A DNA stretch of 64,000 nt from Trissonchulus latispiculum (Eukaryota; Nematoda; Enoplea; Enoplida; Ironidae): positions 62,001 through 126,000 of the forward strand of contig JASAND010022968.1 of assembly GCA_030248195.1 (NCBI GenBank), written 5' to 3'. Made by a program: the position numbers and the translations under genes. The notes under the pieces are model-generated. The model had not been told where the DNA came from and did no database searches. It worked only from the letters and a program-made list of their open reading frames with translations. This document shows positions 21,101-31,714 of this stretch, piece by piece. The first letter of the stretch is position 1, and every line of letters begins with the position of its first letter.

Positions 21101-23615
21101 GCACCGAGCATACCTAGCATGATTTGTTCATGCTAGTGTAAGAGTGTCACACTCTTATCTATTATATACTCTTGTTAGCATATTTGATTGCAATATTGCA
21201 TTTATTGTAACCTTTAATTCAGCACCTTGACAAGAAAAAAGTAAGCATCTGAAACGGGTGCTATACGATGAAAACGATTTTTAATTTTTTTAACCAAATT
21301 TGCCAGCTCGAAACTTTTTGAGCCTTTTCATTTATTTTCTTAAAACTATGGAAATATATTATAAAGAGTGCATAATTGCACTATATATTAGAAGAAGAGT
21401 AAGCCACTAGAGGGCTTCTCTTCTTGGCATTGCGTAACGGTGCTCCGACCAGAATACGCGAATGTTCCCCGTTTGGGGGGGGGGGTCTAGCAAAGGATTA
21501 CGGTAGTTACAGCTTATTTCCAAAAAGGGTCCCCGTTTGGGGGGGGTCGCAGAAAGGGGTCCCCGTTTGGGGGGCGGGAGCCCAACAGCCAATCAGATTC
21601 AAGCAATCTTAGCCTGCTTGGGCGACACCACCCCAAACGGGGACCCCTTTGAGCGACCCCCCCCCTCCCCAAACGGGGACCTCTTTTCGACTACCCCCCC
21701 CCCCCACCAAACGGAGGGGGGGTATGCGCTGTCGATTTGGTCGACCCCCCCCCAAACGGGGGAACATTCGCGTATTCTGGTCGGAGCACCGTTACGCAAT
21801 GCCAAGAAGAGAAGCCCTCTAGTGGCTTACTCTTCTTCTAATATATAGTGCAATTATGCACTCTTGATATTATAGTAGATTTAATAGTACTATACCTGAA
21901 ATATTCCAGAACTTTAGTATGATGCATATAGTTTGAGAAGTGCGAAGGTGGCGGAAAATCACTGAAAGCCATTAGTTCTTTGCTTGTATTGATTACAGTG
22001 GACTTCATGACAGATCCTTCCCCTGTAAAGGTGAACTAATTAAAATTAAATTAAGTTAAACCAAATTAAATAAAACAAAAACGCAGCAACGTAAGCCAAA
22101 ACTCTTTATAAGAACCACTTCCTAATCACATAGGAGCAAGTACACGTATTTTCTGAAGAGGATTTTTTGAGGCTGCTATAAGCAAAATATCAACACTTGT
22201 GCATACATGTGCACAGGAACTCAGACTGTAAATGTGAATAACAATTTTTGGAACAAATCAAGAGAAAGAACGGCAAACTCTCATTTTAAAAGGATTGTAA
22301 AAATTTGCCCTGACCCGAACTATGCTTGAACTGGCTCCAAAACCCGACACTTGTTAGTGAACCAAACTATAGCAGTCAAGCAACGTTGATATGCAGCAAG
22401 TTTATCTTCGTTTGGTACCAGTGTCTGTATGGTATCCGTTGGTTAAACATCAACACAAAAAATACGTTGGCATAGAGCGCGAGACCATAAAAACAAGCAT
22501 AGGTTTGATGTTTTCCGTCCTAATCGGAGAAAACCCGCAACATACTCTTTTATCGGCAATATTGGGAAAGCCTGTAAGACCATTCACAATTTTTAGTGCT
22601 TGGCGGCACTAAGCATATTAAAAACGGTTTACATTAGTTGTTTTACTGTTATACCAAGAGTGCATAATTGCACTATTATTAAGAAGAAGAGTAAGCCACT
22701 AGAGGGCTTCTCTTCACTGCATTGCGTAACGGTGCTCCGACCACAACACGCGAATGTTTCCCCGTTTGGGGGGGGGTCGACCAAATCGACATCGCAAACC
22801 CCCCCCCCTCCGTTTGGTGGGGGGGGGGGTAGCCAAAAAGAGGTCCCCGTTTGTGGGGGGGGTAGCCAACAGCCAATCAGATTGCAGAAACCCCCCCCCC
22901 CCCCTCCGTTTGGTGGGGGGGTAGAGCAGAGGATTACGGTAGTTTCTTTTCTATTTGAAAAAGGGTCCCCGTTTGGGGGGGGGGTCGCTCAAGCAGGCTA
23001 TGTTTTGCTCATTCTGATTGGCTGTTGGCGACCCTCCCCCAAACGGGGACCACGTTTGCATACCCCCCCCACCAAACGGGGACCTCTTGTGTCGACCCCC
23101 CCCCCCCAACGGGGCCCCTTTTTCAAAAACCAGAATCAGCCTGCCTACCCCCCCACCATACGGGGAGGGGGTTTCTGCAATCTGATTGGCTGTTGCCTAC
23201 CCCCCCACCAAACGGGGAGGGGGTATGATTTGGCGACCCCCCCCCCCCAAACGGGGGAACATTCGGGTATTGTGGTCGGAGCACCGTTACGCAATGCCAA
23301 GAAGAGGAGCCCTCTAGTGGCTTACTCTTCTTCTAATATATAGAAGAAAATCATGGACTCTTGGTTATACTGTTCTGACGCTTCTGAAACTGCTCTTACG
23401 GTGCTGAAAGAAAGCTGACAAAAAGATGCATTAATTGAAACTGTTTCTGAAAGATGCATACCCTCAACTTCTATACTTTTGTAACGCCATAATCCTCCAA
23501 TATCGGCGGATTTCTCAAAACATGTCGGAGCCAAACCATAGTCAAGGCACTCCTTTATAGCCGTTAAACCAGACACACCTGCTCCAATAATTGCAATGCT
23601 TTTCTGTCTGTCCAT
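15493..23615 (-). CDS. Flavin-containing monooxygenase, complete 7-exon gene
   Basis: An FAD- and NADPH-dependent microsomal monooxygenase that oxygenates nucleophilic N or S atoms of xenobiotics and metabolites. Exons on the minus strand: 23615-23462, 22022-21896, 20247-20125, 19444-19216, 18727-18475, 17458-17295 and 16089-15493. All introns are GT-AG and the phases agree, giving 1647 nt and 548 aa, close to the family's 530-560. Motifs in order: FAD-binding GAGVSG (11-16); GGLWRY (40-45); FSDFP with NYMHH in exon 2; the FMO signature [11 protein letters not shown] (168-178); NADPH-binding GMGNSG (193-198); LCTGY (328-332), the ATGY-type motif; [10 protein letters not shown] opening exon 7; and [14 protein letters not shown] hydrophobic C-terminal anchor (about 522-542) followed by basic residues fits ER membrane attachment. 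Intron 1 and intron 2 contain CAAGAGT foldback elements, intron 5 a GT microsatellite and intron 6 a tRNA-like sequence. No frame is broken, so it looks functional. Confidence 0.92.
16243..16314 (-). tRNA. tRNA-like sequence (pseudogene or SINE head)
   Basis: A 72-bp sequence in FMO intron 6 folds as a cloverleaf. The acceptor arms GTCCGGG/CTTGGAC pair with two wobbles, the anticodon stem pairs, the A-box-like GCCTAGTGGTAGG is present and the B box is GGTTCGATCCC. The anticodon loop TACTAAT would place CTA at positions 34-36 and lacks the invariant T33, and the T stem has a mismatch. A functional tRNA is therefore unlikely; a tRNA-derived SINE or pseudogene fits better. Confidence 0.55.
16500..17290. 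other. Rest of FMO intron 6
   Basis: The open frames here (for example minus strand 17195-16845, 116 codons) have no recognised domain and lie within the intron. They may be remnants of an insertion, but no termini were found. Confidence 0.3.
17295..17458 (-). CDS. FMO exon 6
   Basis: Acceptor CTTCTAG, weak-looking donor GTTTTA. Encodes [19 protein letters not shown] and the LCTGY motif. The phase-0 end joins exon 7 (VSLYKY) exactly as in the family, which supports the unusual donor. Confidence 0.82.
17689..18150 (+). repeat. (GA)n-(GT)n microsatellite in FMO intron 5
   Basis: A short GA tract passes into about 440 bp of GT repeat, interrupted regularly by C (GTGCGT) and by CTGTGT. The long poly-Cys/Val and poly-His/Thr frames across it are artefacts of the repeat. 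Confidence 0.97.
18475..18727 (-). CDS. FMO exon 5
   Basis: Acceptor ATTTCAG, donor GTTAGA. Encodes [18 protein letters not shown] and [15 protein letters not shown], strongly FMO-like. Confidence 0.88.
19216..19444 (-). CDS. FMO exon 4 (FMO signature and NADPH motif)
   Basis: Acceptor TTTTGCAG, donor GTATGA. Encodes [11 protein letters not shown], the FxGxxxHxxxY signature and GMGNSG. Confidence 0.9.
20125..20247 (-). CDS. FMO exon 3
   Basis: Acceptor TTCCGCAG, donor GTAAGG. Encodes [12 protein letters not shown] through a [12 protein letters not shown] segment, matching the family's 'HF...T/SGKW.V' region. Its phases fit exons 2 and 4. Confidence 0.85.
20513..21174. mobile_element. CAAGAGT foldback element, H subfamily, near-perfect palindrome
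   Basis: 662 bp, in FMO intron 2. Two arms of about 310 bp are nearly perfect inverted copies around a short loop (about 20823-20855). The termini are CAAGAGTGTATAAT. Next come a hairpin (AAGAGTGTGACACTCTTA), a poly-C block, a CCGGAAC/TTCCGG palindrome and a poly-G block. The TSD is 7 bp with one mismatch: ATAGCAT (20506-20512) against TTAGCAT (21175-21181). Confidence 0.85.
21363..21866. mobile_element. CAAGAGT foldback element, G subfamily, copy 2
   Basis: 504 bp, in FMO intron 2, only about 190 bp from the previous element. It has a perfect 7-bp TSD, ATATTAT (21356-21362 and 21867-21873). The left terminus has A for the first C. Internal CCCCGTTTGG/G-run array as in copy 1, but shorter. 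Confidence 0.83.
21896..22022 (-). CDS. FMO exon 2
   Basis: Acceptor TTTACAG, donor GTATAG. Encodes the [20 protein letters not shown] segment and FPPP...NYMHH, classic FMO sequence. Too short for an ORF scan; found by homology and phase. Confidence 0.88.
22655..23363. mobile_element. CAAGAGT foldback element, G subfamily, copy 3
   Basis: 709 bp, in FMO intron 1. Perfect 7-bp TSD GTTATAC (22648-22654 and 23364-23370). Its two ends are those of copy 1 in the opposite orientation (one end CATAATTGCAC, the other CCATGATTTTC), so copies 1 and 3 are close relatives. Confidence 0.85.
23462..23615 (-). CDS. FMO exon 1 (FAD-binding)
   Basis: Starts at ATG 23615 and encodes residues 1-51 plus one base, including GAGVSG and GGLWRY. 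The donor is GTATGC. Open reading runs on past the donor, but the homology stops there and resumes in exon 2. Confidence 0.88.
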
Positions 23616-24700
23616 TAATAAACACAGCGGACCCCGAAAAAAATTAACTAAAAATTAATTAAGTTAAGTGCAAGGACGTATTGTGATTGTAAACAATTGT
23701 AAGCTAACCCCCCCCCCCTAAGTTCGACTTCACATAGGGAGTATCTGCTCTTTTGTGATGCTGGGATTTTGGCAAGAGTTTCTGACAGAAAGATATTGTG
23801 TGATTCGATTGTAGGTTTAAATGTTTATTTAGAACTTCAAAAGACTTGAATCGGTTTAATTTCACAAATCTTATAGATTCCTAATAGACTAGTAAGTCCT
23901 CCCGTTATTTGTGCCCGAAGCTGAGCTTTTGTCCGGTAATGCCGTTTTTGTGATTTACGGCGTCGCGAGCAGTTGTCACAGTTTTCGTCAAGTTAACTTA
24001 CCAAAACAAACGCCAGAGTTAGTGGGCTCAATTTTAGACTTAGCTTAGCTTATTGCTTAGCTTCCGCGGGGTTTGAGCAAAATTTAGGCTTGACACGCAG
24101 AAGACGTTTCTTGGACTTGACGCCTGCCTGATTTAATATTGCTGATCATGCTGCAAAAAATAACCAAATCTTTCCACGGTCAGCCGAAAAATAGCAACAA
24201 TAAGATTTCTCAGATTTAGATGGAATTCACACACAACGATGTCTATGGTACCTGCCATATGGATGCAATATATTATTAGCCAGCTACCTTTTCTGAGTAG
24301 TCAATTACGACCCTCAAAATTGCCTCTTGTTGCACTTTTGGCTGATATCAACAATGGTTTTTCAAGCTTCAAACCTTAATCTTAGAACTGAGACTGGGGT
24401 TTTGCTAATTTTTGCAGGCAGGCAGCAATAGTATGAAAAATCATGTATATTTGAGCCCATTAGCTCTGGTATGATCGCTTTGACAAAGAGTCGCCGTTAA
24501 CTTGTACTATATGACCAGTGCCTCAAAAGAGTGGATTACAAAAAAGGTCAAACCAACGCTAGGCCAGAGCCTATTAACCATATAACGATCTTCCAAACAT
24601 GAATCTTATGCTCAGAAAGTTACTGTTATGGAAAACCCGAAAGGCCCTGCATAGAACGAAACTGCGGCCAAACGTATATATAATGGATAAATTCTACTGA
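23616..24700. other. FMO upstream region
   Basis: Probable promoter side of the FMO gene. No motif stands out beyond a C-run at about 23707-23718. No gene recognised. Confidence 0.3.
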
Positions 24701-24729
24701 AACTTCAACTTACACTTACACCGCGTGTA

Positions 24730-25995
24730 ACCATCTTATGGTCCACCATGAAAAACTCTATGGTCACTGATTTTGCTCATTTTCACACAATATTTTGTCG
24801 CATATGACCTGCACATCGAGTTTAAATTTTGAGTAGTTTCGTTCAGTACTCAACAAGTAACCAGCTGTTAACTGCATGCAATTTGGAAATGGGTGAAAAC
24901 GACGGTGCTGCAGCAAAAAAGGCAATTTCTGAACATCCAGGAGCATGGAGTTTCATTCGATTGTATGATTAATAACTGATGTAAACAAAGAAATTAGGGT
25001 AGCTTTTAATTTGGAAAGTCAATTTTAGGGCTTTATTTAGTGATTTTAAGGAGAAGCACCGGCCCTGGAAACCCTTGACCACGACAATCATTTAACGGCG
25101 GATAACTTAATTTTGGCACATTTGCGGGCTATGATTCAAGAAGAAAAATGTTTCTGACAATAAAAGCTTACGATTGATATATAATTTAGCGTATTTCGAA
25201 GAATTTGAGAATCGCGTTTGACAGATTATGGTTGTCAGACCCCCATATTTGCCCCAGCGACCAACAGGGTATACTAACCTGCAACATTTGCACCTTAATC
25301 TGACCTAATGTCATCAACAATGGTGCGCTCTGTGTTGCCATAGCTCTATGCTATTTGCCAAAAAACGAGAATGTTCGAAATTTTGCAAAAATTCAAATTT
25401 CAAATTCAAGTCTCGAAATCGGGCAGTGCTAATTAGCATCAATTGGTATCATTCGACATGTCTTGTGATAAGCTGTGATCTGTAGGAAGTAGAATTTTTA
25501 ATTGGGCCTTACACTTTTCAGAATATTTCATCAAAGTTGCTGACCCCCAATTTCAACGTTGCAAAATAGTCAAATTTGGCTGTTCTCAAATTTCAAAAAT
25601 TAGTTAAAAAGTTTTGCAGACATAAATTAAAATTCCGCTTCCTCCAAATCACACTTCGTGATCGAGTTTATAATATAAAGTGGATGTTCAAATGTTCCGC
25701 TTTGTCGTTGGCGAGATTTTCAGGCGCAGGGAAAAATCACCATTTTTTCAGTTTCCTATGTTTAGCACATGCTGACACCAGTTTTGAGGTGATATTATTC
25801 GCCAACCGTAACAGATCCTACTTTAATTTCAAATATTCGTTAAAGACTAAGGGACTAAAATAAAGACTTAAGACAAAATAAAGACTATACTTTAATAATG
25901 ACTCGTTAAAATATACCAATCGGACAACAAAATATGTGAAAATGAGCAAAATCGGAGATGATCGAAAAATCGGCCAGAAATGGACCCCCCCCCTC
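24730..25995. repeat. Dispersed repeat, family N, third copy
   Basis: Contains the family block in one orientation at the left (TTTTGCTCATTTTCACAC, about 24771) and in the other at the right (GTGAAAATGAGCAAAATCGG, then a C-run, about 25935-25995), the same inverted layout as 5115-6405. The interior is AT-rich and non-coding. Confidence 0.45.
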
Positions 25996-26601
25996 TTTAA
26001 ATATGCTGCTTAGGCCAACACTACGCAAACGTTTGGGGTTGTTGTGGTAAGTGCTAGAATACGTCTTTGTGCAAGGCAGCTTAAGGAAGGTCCTCCATGT
26101 AGCAGATGAGTTGTCAGACAAAGCAGGTTTCAATGGAAATCCGTCGGATGAAACTACGTGTGCAGGAGCGCAAATTTCTCACCTACTTTCACCATTTTGA
26201 CGTCGGTTTGCGTTTGGAGGGTTCAGTTTTATGTTTTTACTGCGCACATGAAGTTGCAAGGTTCCTCTTGGTCAGAATTATCGTAACAGCATAGCCTAGC
26301 ACAGATAGACATGGCATAGATTTGTGACGACTGCATGCAGGGTTGCAACAAATTTTCTTTGAAATAAACCGCCAATGACTTGAGAAACATAACTTGATCC
26401 TGATTTGGATGCATTCCTAAGCTGTTTGTTCTACTGCATACTATTTGTCTGTTGGAAAGCTGGCTCATACACAAAATGTGGTAAAGGAGCAAAATCTTAC
26501 GGTAAAACAGTTCCTTCTTGGCAACTGATAAAGAGGCAGATTTGTTGCCACACTGACATTTTTTCTGTCAAGTCGAAGCATGAATTATGGGTTTCATTGC
26601 T

Positions 26602-26688
26602 GTTTACATTAGGCTGTACCGACTGTGATACCAGGCTGACATAAAAAATGTCATATGTTGTGGAGTCAGAAAACATCCACCCAGATTA
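26602..26688 (+). repeat. Short direct repeat, unit 1
   Basis: A unit of about 90 bp beginning GTTTACATTAGGCTG and containing AAACATCCACCCAG. Repeated at 26733-26823. Confidence 0.75.
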
Positions 26689-26732
26689 CACACTTGGCCC
26701 AGGTTGCAATAAAAATAAAAAATTAAATTGGT

Positions 26733-26823
26733 GTTTGCATTAGGCTGCTGGTGACTGCGATACCAATAAACGTGAAATAAAAATGTCACATGTTGCGGAG
26801 CCAGGAAACATCCACCCAGGTTA
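26733..26823 (+). repeat. Short direct repeat, unit 2
   Basis: Diverged copy of 26602-26688, beginning GTTTGCATTAGGCTG and ending AAACATCCACCCAGGTT. Confidence 0.75.
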
Positions 26824-29083
26824 ACAATTTTTTATAGGGAAATCATAACATTTGGTTAAAAGAAGATCAGATTTTAAGGACAAAAAAGCAAATGTAACTG
26901 GCGCCCGATGAACCCCCTATAATGTTTCACTATGAAACATCTCCATAAAGTGTAACACAGGAGGCTAACACATGGTCAAGCTTTGGCTATTTGCCCCAGT
27001 AACCGTGGCTGCCATGATTATCTGTGACCAGCCATGCAGTTCCCCGTTTTAGCTTCGCAGCTGCTTGAGTGCACTGACTGCGATTTCTCTTAGATCATGG
27101 AATCCATTTTCTGTTTCAAAGGCATTTCAACAATCTGTCTGTCAATGGCCTTTGCGCTTGCTAAATGTGGCCAGTTACCTATACCTATTACAGATGTGAA
27201 AGTTTCAAATTTTAAAACACTTGGTTCTAGGGTGCCGATCCTACATCAAGCCTACCTGTAACAGTTTTGGTTCCTGTTATATCCACTGCTTCTCTGCAAC
27301 GGTATAAACTGTTCTTAAGATGTTGCAGGGTAGTTGACAATAAAAATGACGCACAAAATATGCAAAATGTACAATTGATACAACATACAATACATTTATA
27401 ATATACACTGAACATATAATTGATATTGACAATTTATTATTATCATCACATTTTATTAATTATTAATTCATTTATTAGTCTACATTTTTACATACATAAA
27501 CAATCGTGTAATCTGAATTGTGTTATTCAATGGTTTAATGTATTAAATGTAGGTTCGTCAATATAATATATATGTTGCGAATTAATTTTAATCCGACTTG
27601 CTTTATTTCTATTTCTCTAAAAATGATTCTAATTTTAATTAGTTGAATACTCCTAGCTGATCTTCAACTGATTTTTAAACCCGTTGTTGCTACCGTGGTT
27701 AAATGGATTAAAACTTTGGATTGCGAAAAGTAGCACTTACAATCGGCCACTGTGCTACTAGATGGCTCCGTGACTACCGTACACTACATTTTCTTTGCTT
27801 TGGTTTTCGCATTTGCCTTAGCTATTCTTGAACACTGATGAACTTACAATAGTAAATTAAAATTTAAGTTAAATTAAATCATTTTTATAAACTTTCAAAC
27901 CGTTTTATATAAAGATAATAGAAATAATATTGCAAATTTTGGTAGAAAAATCTAAAATTGTTGATGGATTGTTCCACCATTTCTCAATGCCAGAGATTTT
28001 AGATATTCTGCAAAATGCCTTACTGAATCTGTACAAGATTATCTGAATCGAACTGTATCATTATTTTATCGTATTAATAAAAAGAGCTGGTTTTTCGTAA
28101 CATAGTGATATGCAAATTATTGGGGTTCGAGTTTGCTAGGTCAAGTTATAGTACCTAATTAACTAGCCGAAAACGTTTAGTTTTACAAAATGTTAGTTTA
28201 TGGGCTGAGAAGTCCCTGAAAGAAGAAACACGATGTTGTCTTCAGCAAATACAATATCCTACACAAACTTTCAGCAAAGTCGGATATTAGCAACTTTATG
28301 GTTCCTTTTGATCTTTTTACGAGGTCGAAGGAACTAGAATCAACTAATTCCTTAAAACAAACAGAAACATTACGTCAGAGTAAAAACCACAACACCACGA
28401 AATTAGAGCTTGACCGGCCACGCCTTTTGCTTTAAGGTCCTGCAATGGCTAGACCATAGTACTAAAAAATGATCCCAGTTCATGAATTTCAGCACTAATG
28501 AAGCTGTATCTGGATTGGTTTTAACATACTGATTAAACTGCTGCAGGAATAAAAAGTTAAATCTCACTTCTTTATTGCAGCGTTATACAGATTAAGATTA
28601 ACCAGTCTAATCCTGAGTTTTCAACTCGCACATTAAACGAGTTAATTTTAATTTAATTCTAATTTTAATCCATTTTATCCTGCAATACAGAAACAGATTA
28701 CAATTTCTTAATCCAACTGGTTTTATAATTCGCTTAATCCAACCTTGTTAATCTTTAAAAATGGGGCCTATAAATGCTTCCAAATATCTCCAGACAGTCA
28801 GGTGTTGAGATTTGAATGACAGGGTGAGAACAATTCCAAACTAATGCTTTGACAAATTGTGCGTTTACAGAAAATATTTGGTTGTGGTCCAACTTTCTAC
28901 TTTTTTCTTGTCAGTTTTCACTTTGCACTATCCAAAAAATTATTGAGCTTCTAGCCGGTTCTGGTTGAAACGGGCCCTATCTCCAATCCCCATCCTATAT
29001 CGTTTATTGTTTCCAAATCTTCTAATGCTGTTATTATTAAACACACCCACTAGGTATATATGTCTGACTTGGTCTTTGTGAGT
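26824..29083. other. Long AT-rich stretch without a recognised gene
   Basis: Several TTAATCC/GGATTAA-rich segments (about 27560-27720 and 28560-28760) hint at old palindromic repeats, but I could not define boundaries. No coding region or RNA recognised. Confidence 0.3.
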
Positions 29084-29088
29084 CAGGG

Positions 29089-29251
29089 TGTTGTATAGTG
29101 ATATTATCGCATGCTAGTGATTGCATGTTATGTTCTAAGCTAGGAATCGTTACGATATGCTGATGTGTAGTTAGGAAATGTGAGATGTACTCAGATGCAG
29201 TTTCAGTCTTGCAGTAAACATCATTGAGTACAGTCGTCTCTTAACACAACA
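29089..29251 (+). repeat. 5' LTR
   Basis: 163 bp, TGTTGTATAG...ACACAACA, starting directly after the CAGGG TSD. Confidence 0.92.
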
Positions 29252-29252
29252 T

Positions 29253-29268
29253 TGGCGACGAGCTAGTC
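29253..29268 (+). promoter_or_regulatory. Primer-binding site
   Basis: TGGCGACGAG begins one base after the 5' LTR. TGG pairs with the CCA end of a tRNA, and the TGGCGACGAG start is common in gypsy-type elements. The particular tRNA was not identified. Confidence 0.7.
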
Positions 29269-29286
29269 TGAACCTACAGCATCACT

Positions 29287-29946
29287 ATGAATTCCCTACG
29301 ACAGCCACCTTCCTTTTTGGAAACTCCTGGAGACCCTCTAATCCCTTGGCGACAGAGAAAACAGAATCCTGGTGAGTCCTTCACGTCATTCTACAGCGAT
29401 CCACGTGCGCTGGTTGTCTTATGTGATTTTGGGCCAACCCAAGATGACATGCTCCGAGACCAGATCGTTGAAGGCATCAATCAACCAAGAATCAGAGAAA
29501 GACTGCTCATGGAGTCAAATCTAACCGTTGCAAGGGCCGTTCAAATAGCTACGCAGATTGAGTAAGCTATCTCAGAAGCAAAAGAGCTAGCTCAAGACAA
29601 GTCCGCCACCGTGAGCCACATCCGCCAACAGTCTTCGAGCAAGCGTTCACGACGACGCCATGGATTCCATGACCGTCATGAGTCTCCTCAAAGTAAGTCT
29701 GCGTCAAGTGAAGAATCTGAGTCCTCAGAAGATTGTCAGAAGTGTAGCGCCTGTGGATCCGGCAATCATGCATCGCGGAGCAAGTACTGCAGAGCTAACG
29801 GCCAAACCTGTTTTTCGTGTGGGAGAAAAGGACATTTCTCTAACGTGTGTCGGTCGGGAAGAAAGCGGAGTGGGAAAAACATCCACACCGTCACAGTCGA
29901 AGCGGACGTCAGTGAGGATAATGAAGATAAAATTGTTATTTTGTAA
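29287..29946 (+). pseudogene. gag: gag polyprotein remnant with two zinc knuckles and an in-frame stop
   Basis: A single frame from ATG 29287 to TAA 29944-29946, interrupted by one in-frame TAA at 29563-29565. It normally builds the retrotransposon particle. The start (PSFLETPGDPLIPW) is followed at once by RQRKQNPGES, whereas related gags have a long stretch between these, so the middle of the N-terminal domain appears deleted. The next segment (CDFGPTQDDMLRDQIVEGIN, then IRERLL) is typical of gypsy-family gag. After the stop come a basic/Ser-rich linker and two CCHC knuckles (CSACGSGNHASRSKYC and CFSCGRKGHFSNVC). With the stop the first product would be 92 aa and lack the RNA-binding knuckles. 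The stop could be a recent inactivating change or a readthrough site. Confidence 0.85.
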
Positions 29947-30004
29947 ACTTTGGTAAACCAACCAAAACTATGTGGAACCTTGGGGGTCTCTACTCTTTTT
30001 GTGT

Positions 30005-30014
30005 AAAAGGGAAA
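30005..30014 (+). promoter_or_regulatory. Polypurine tract
   Basis: AAAAGGGAAA immediately before the 3' LTR, the plus-strand priming site. Confidence 0.8.
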
Positions 30015-30177
30015 TGTTGTATAGTGATATTATCGCATGCTAGTGATTGCATGTTATGTTCTAAGCTAGGAATCGTTACGATATGCTGATGCGTAGTTAG
30101 GAAATGTGAGATGTACTCAGATGCAGTTTCAGTCTTGCAGTAAACATCATTGAGTACAGTCGTCTCTTAATACAACA
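30015..30177 (+). repeat. 3' LTR
   Basis: 163 bp, two substitutions from the 5' LTR (TGCGTAG for TGTGTAG, and AATACAAC for AACACAAC). Ends at ACAACA, followed by the CAGGG TSD. Confidence 0.92.
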
Positions 30178-30182
30178 CAGGG

Positions 30183-31710
30183 TCTGGCCAGGGTCTGGGT
30201 TTATGAGTCTGCAAACTTGTCGGATAATACACACTCTTTAGGCCAGTAGTCATTACTGCCTACGTCTGCGCTATTTATTTACTATTTGGTTGTGTTACGT
30301 TCTCCTCTCTTGAGTAGTTTCGGTGTGGTAGCGTTTCTCATTTGTGTCAGTCTGCTATTATGGAAGTGCTGCTGCTGTGAAATTATTTTTGTGTACTTTT
30401 CGTTATAATGACGTCGTTATGTTTAGCCCCATTATGTAATACGCATTTTATGTGTAACCAGAATTATGTATACTCATCATAACATATACTTTCAATAAAT
30501 CAATGAAACAAAAATATTGTTGAATGTGTCTTTGTCTATTTGTGTTTGCAAAATGTATTTTATCCTGTTGACTTTTCATTAATAGTATATCTTTTTACTC
30601 TCATCAAATTTTGGGTCATATGGTCCGCGTGAGGTATATATTAGACGGTAAACGTGGGCTTCCTCAAATCAGCTTTTGCAGCTTACCCGTGTAAACACGT
30701 TCCTGTTTTCTCGTCCTGTTTTCTCTTCTCTGCCGTGTGTGTTCAAATTCTCATGTGTAACAAAGTGTGAGGTCATCCTAATAACAATTATAAGTATTCC
30801 AATGAATGTAGAGTGAGCCCAAAATTTTGGTTCATACAAATTTGTCTAGATCTCTGTAACAACTGTAATTTAGGTATTTACATTCAGTGAGAGACCAGTT
30901 CTAGATATAGGGCACATCTACAAATTCTATGGTATTTCCCCATCCCCACATTTCAAAATGAATAATTTGAAAATACTCCTATTCAGACGGGACTCTAAGT
31001 TGAAAAGGATGGCAAAGTAGGTCTTGCGAGACGAAAGAATTTTGAACCTTCCAGTTTCATGCTACATATTTTATTCACCTATCATATTGTGTACAGTACT
31101 CCAATTTCTAATGTATTTCCAATTTTGTGCACAGTAGGTCGACTTTGAAATAGGCTGTTCCTACTACAGAAATAATTTTGTGTTAGTTATACGATGAGAC
31201 CGGAACTTTACTGCGACTGACTTTAGCTACCTTTAAAAGCTGCTCAGGCTCTACTAAGAACTTCTGCCTTTTAATTAGACTTTGAACAACCTTAAACAAG
31301 ATTTTCGAAACTAAACAAGTAGAGTTGAGGTCTGACTTTGCATTCAATATCCAAATGGTTCTTTTTATGTGCTCAATCTTTAAGGCTACAGCTCTCCGTT
31401 TTCCACCAGTTCGATCAGAAAAACGAATAGAACAGTATCTGAAGACAAGATAAGTCTGTGATTTGTCATTGAGACAGTGTCGAAGTTACATTTTCAATAG
31501 ATTTTGCATTATATATCTGCTAGCAATGCCTGAGTTTGGGCTGACTGCTGTTGTCAAACAAAAGCTCATAGCCATTTCTCCCCCTAATCTAACTGCGCCG
31601 TTGTGTTGCTCCTAAGCGACACCGGCGCCAAACATATGCAGCTAATTTGGCTGCTGACAGTCGAAGACTGCGGTAAGACACACGTTGAGATGTTTTAAAT
31701 AGTCTGAAAC
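30183..31710. other. No recognised gene
   Basis: AT-rich sequence. The open frames are short and unrecognised. Confidence 0.3.
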
Positions 31711-31714
31711 CTGA

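Larger units (their letters stand above)
29089..30177 (+). mobile_element. Complete mini LTR retrotransposon (gag only), 5-bp TSD
   Basis: A 1089-bp element with two 163-bp LTRs that differ at two positions, so insertion looks recent. It is flanked by a perfect 5-bp TSD, CAGGG (29084-29088 and 30178-30182). LTR ends are TGTTGT...ACAACA. A tRNA primer-binding site and a polypurine tract lie in the expected places. Between them is only a gag remnant; protease, reverse transcriptase, RNase H and integrase are absent. The gag style suggests a Ty3/gypsy parent. It must have moved using enzymes supplied by another element. Confidence 0.92.
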
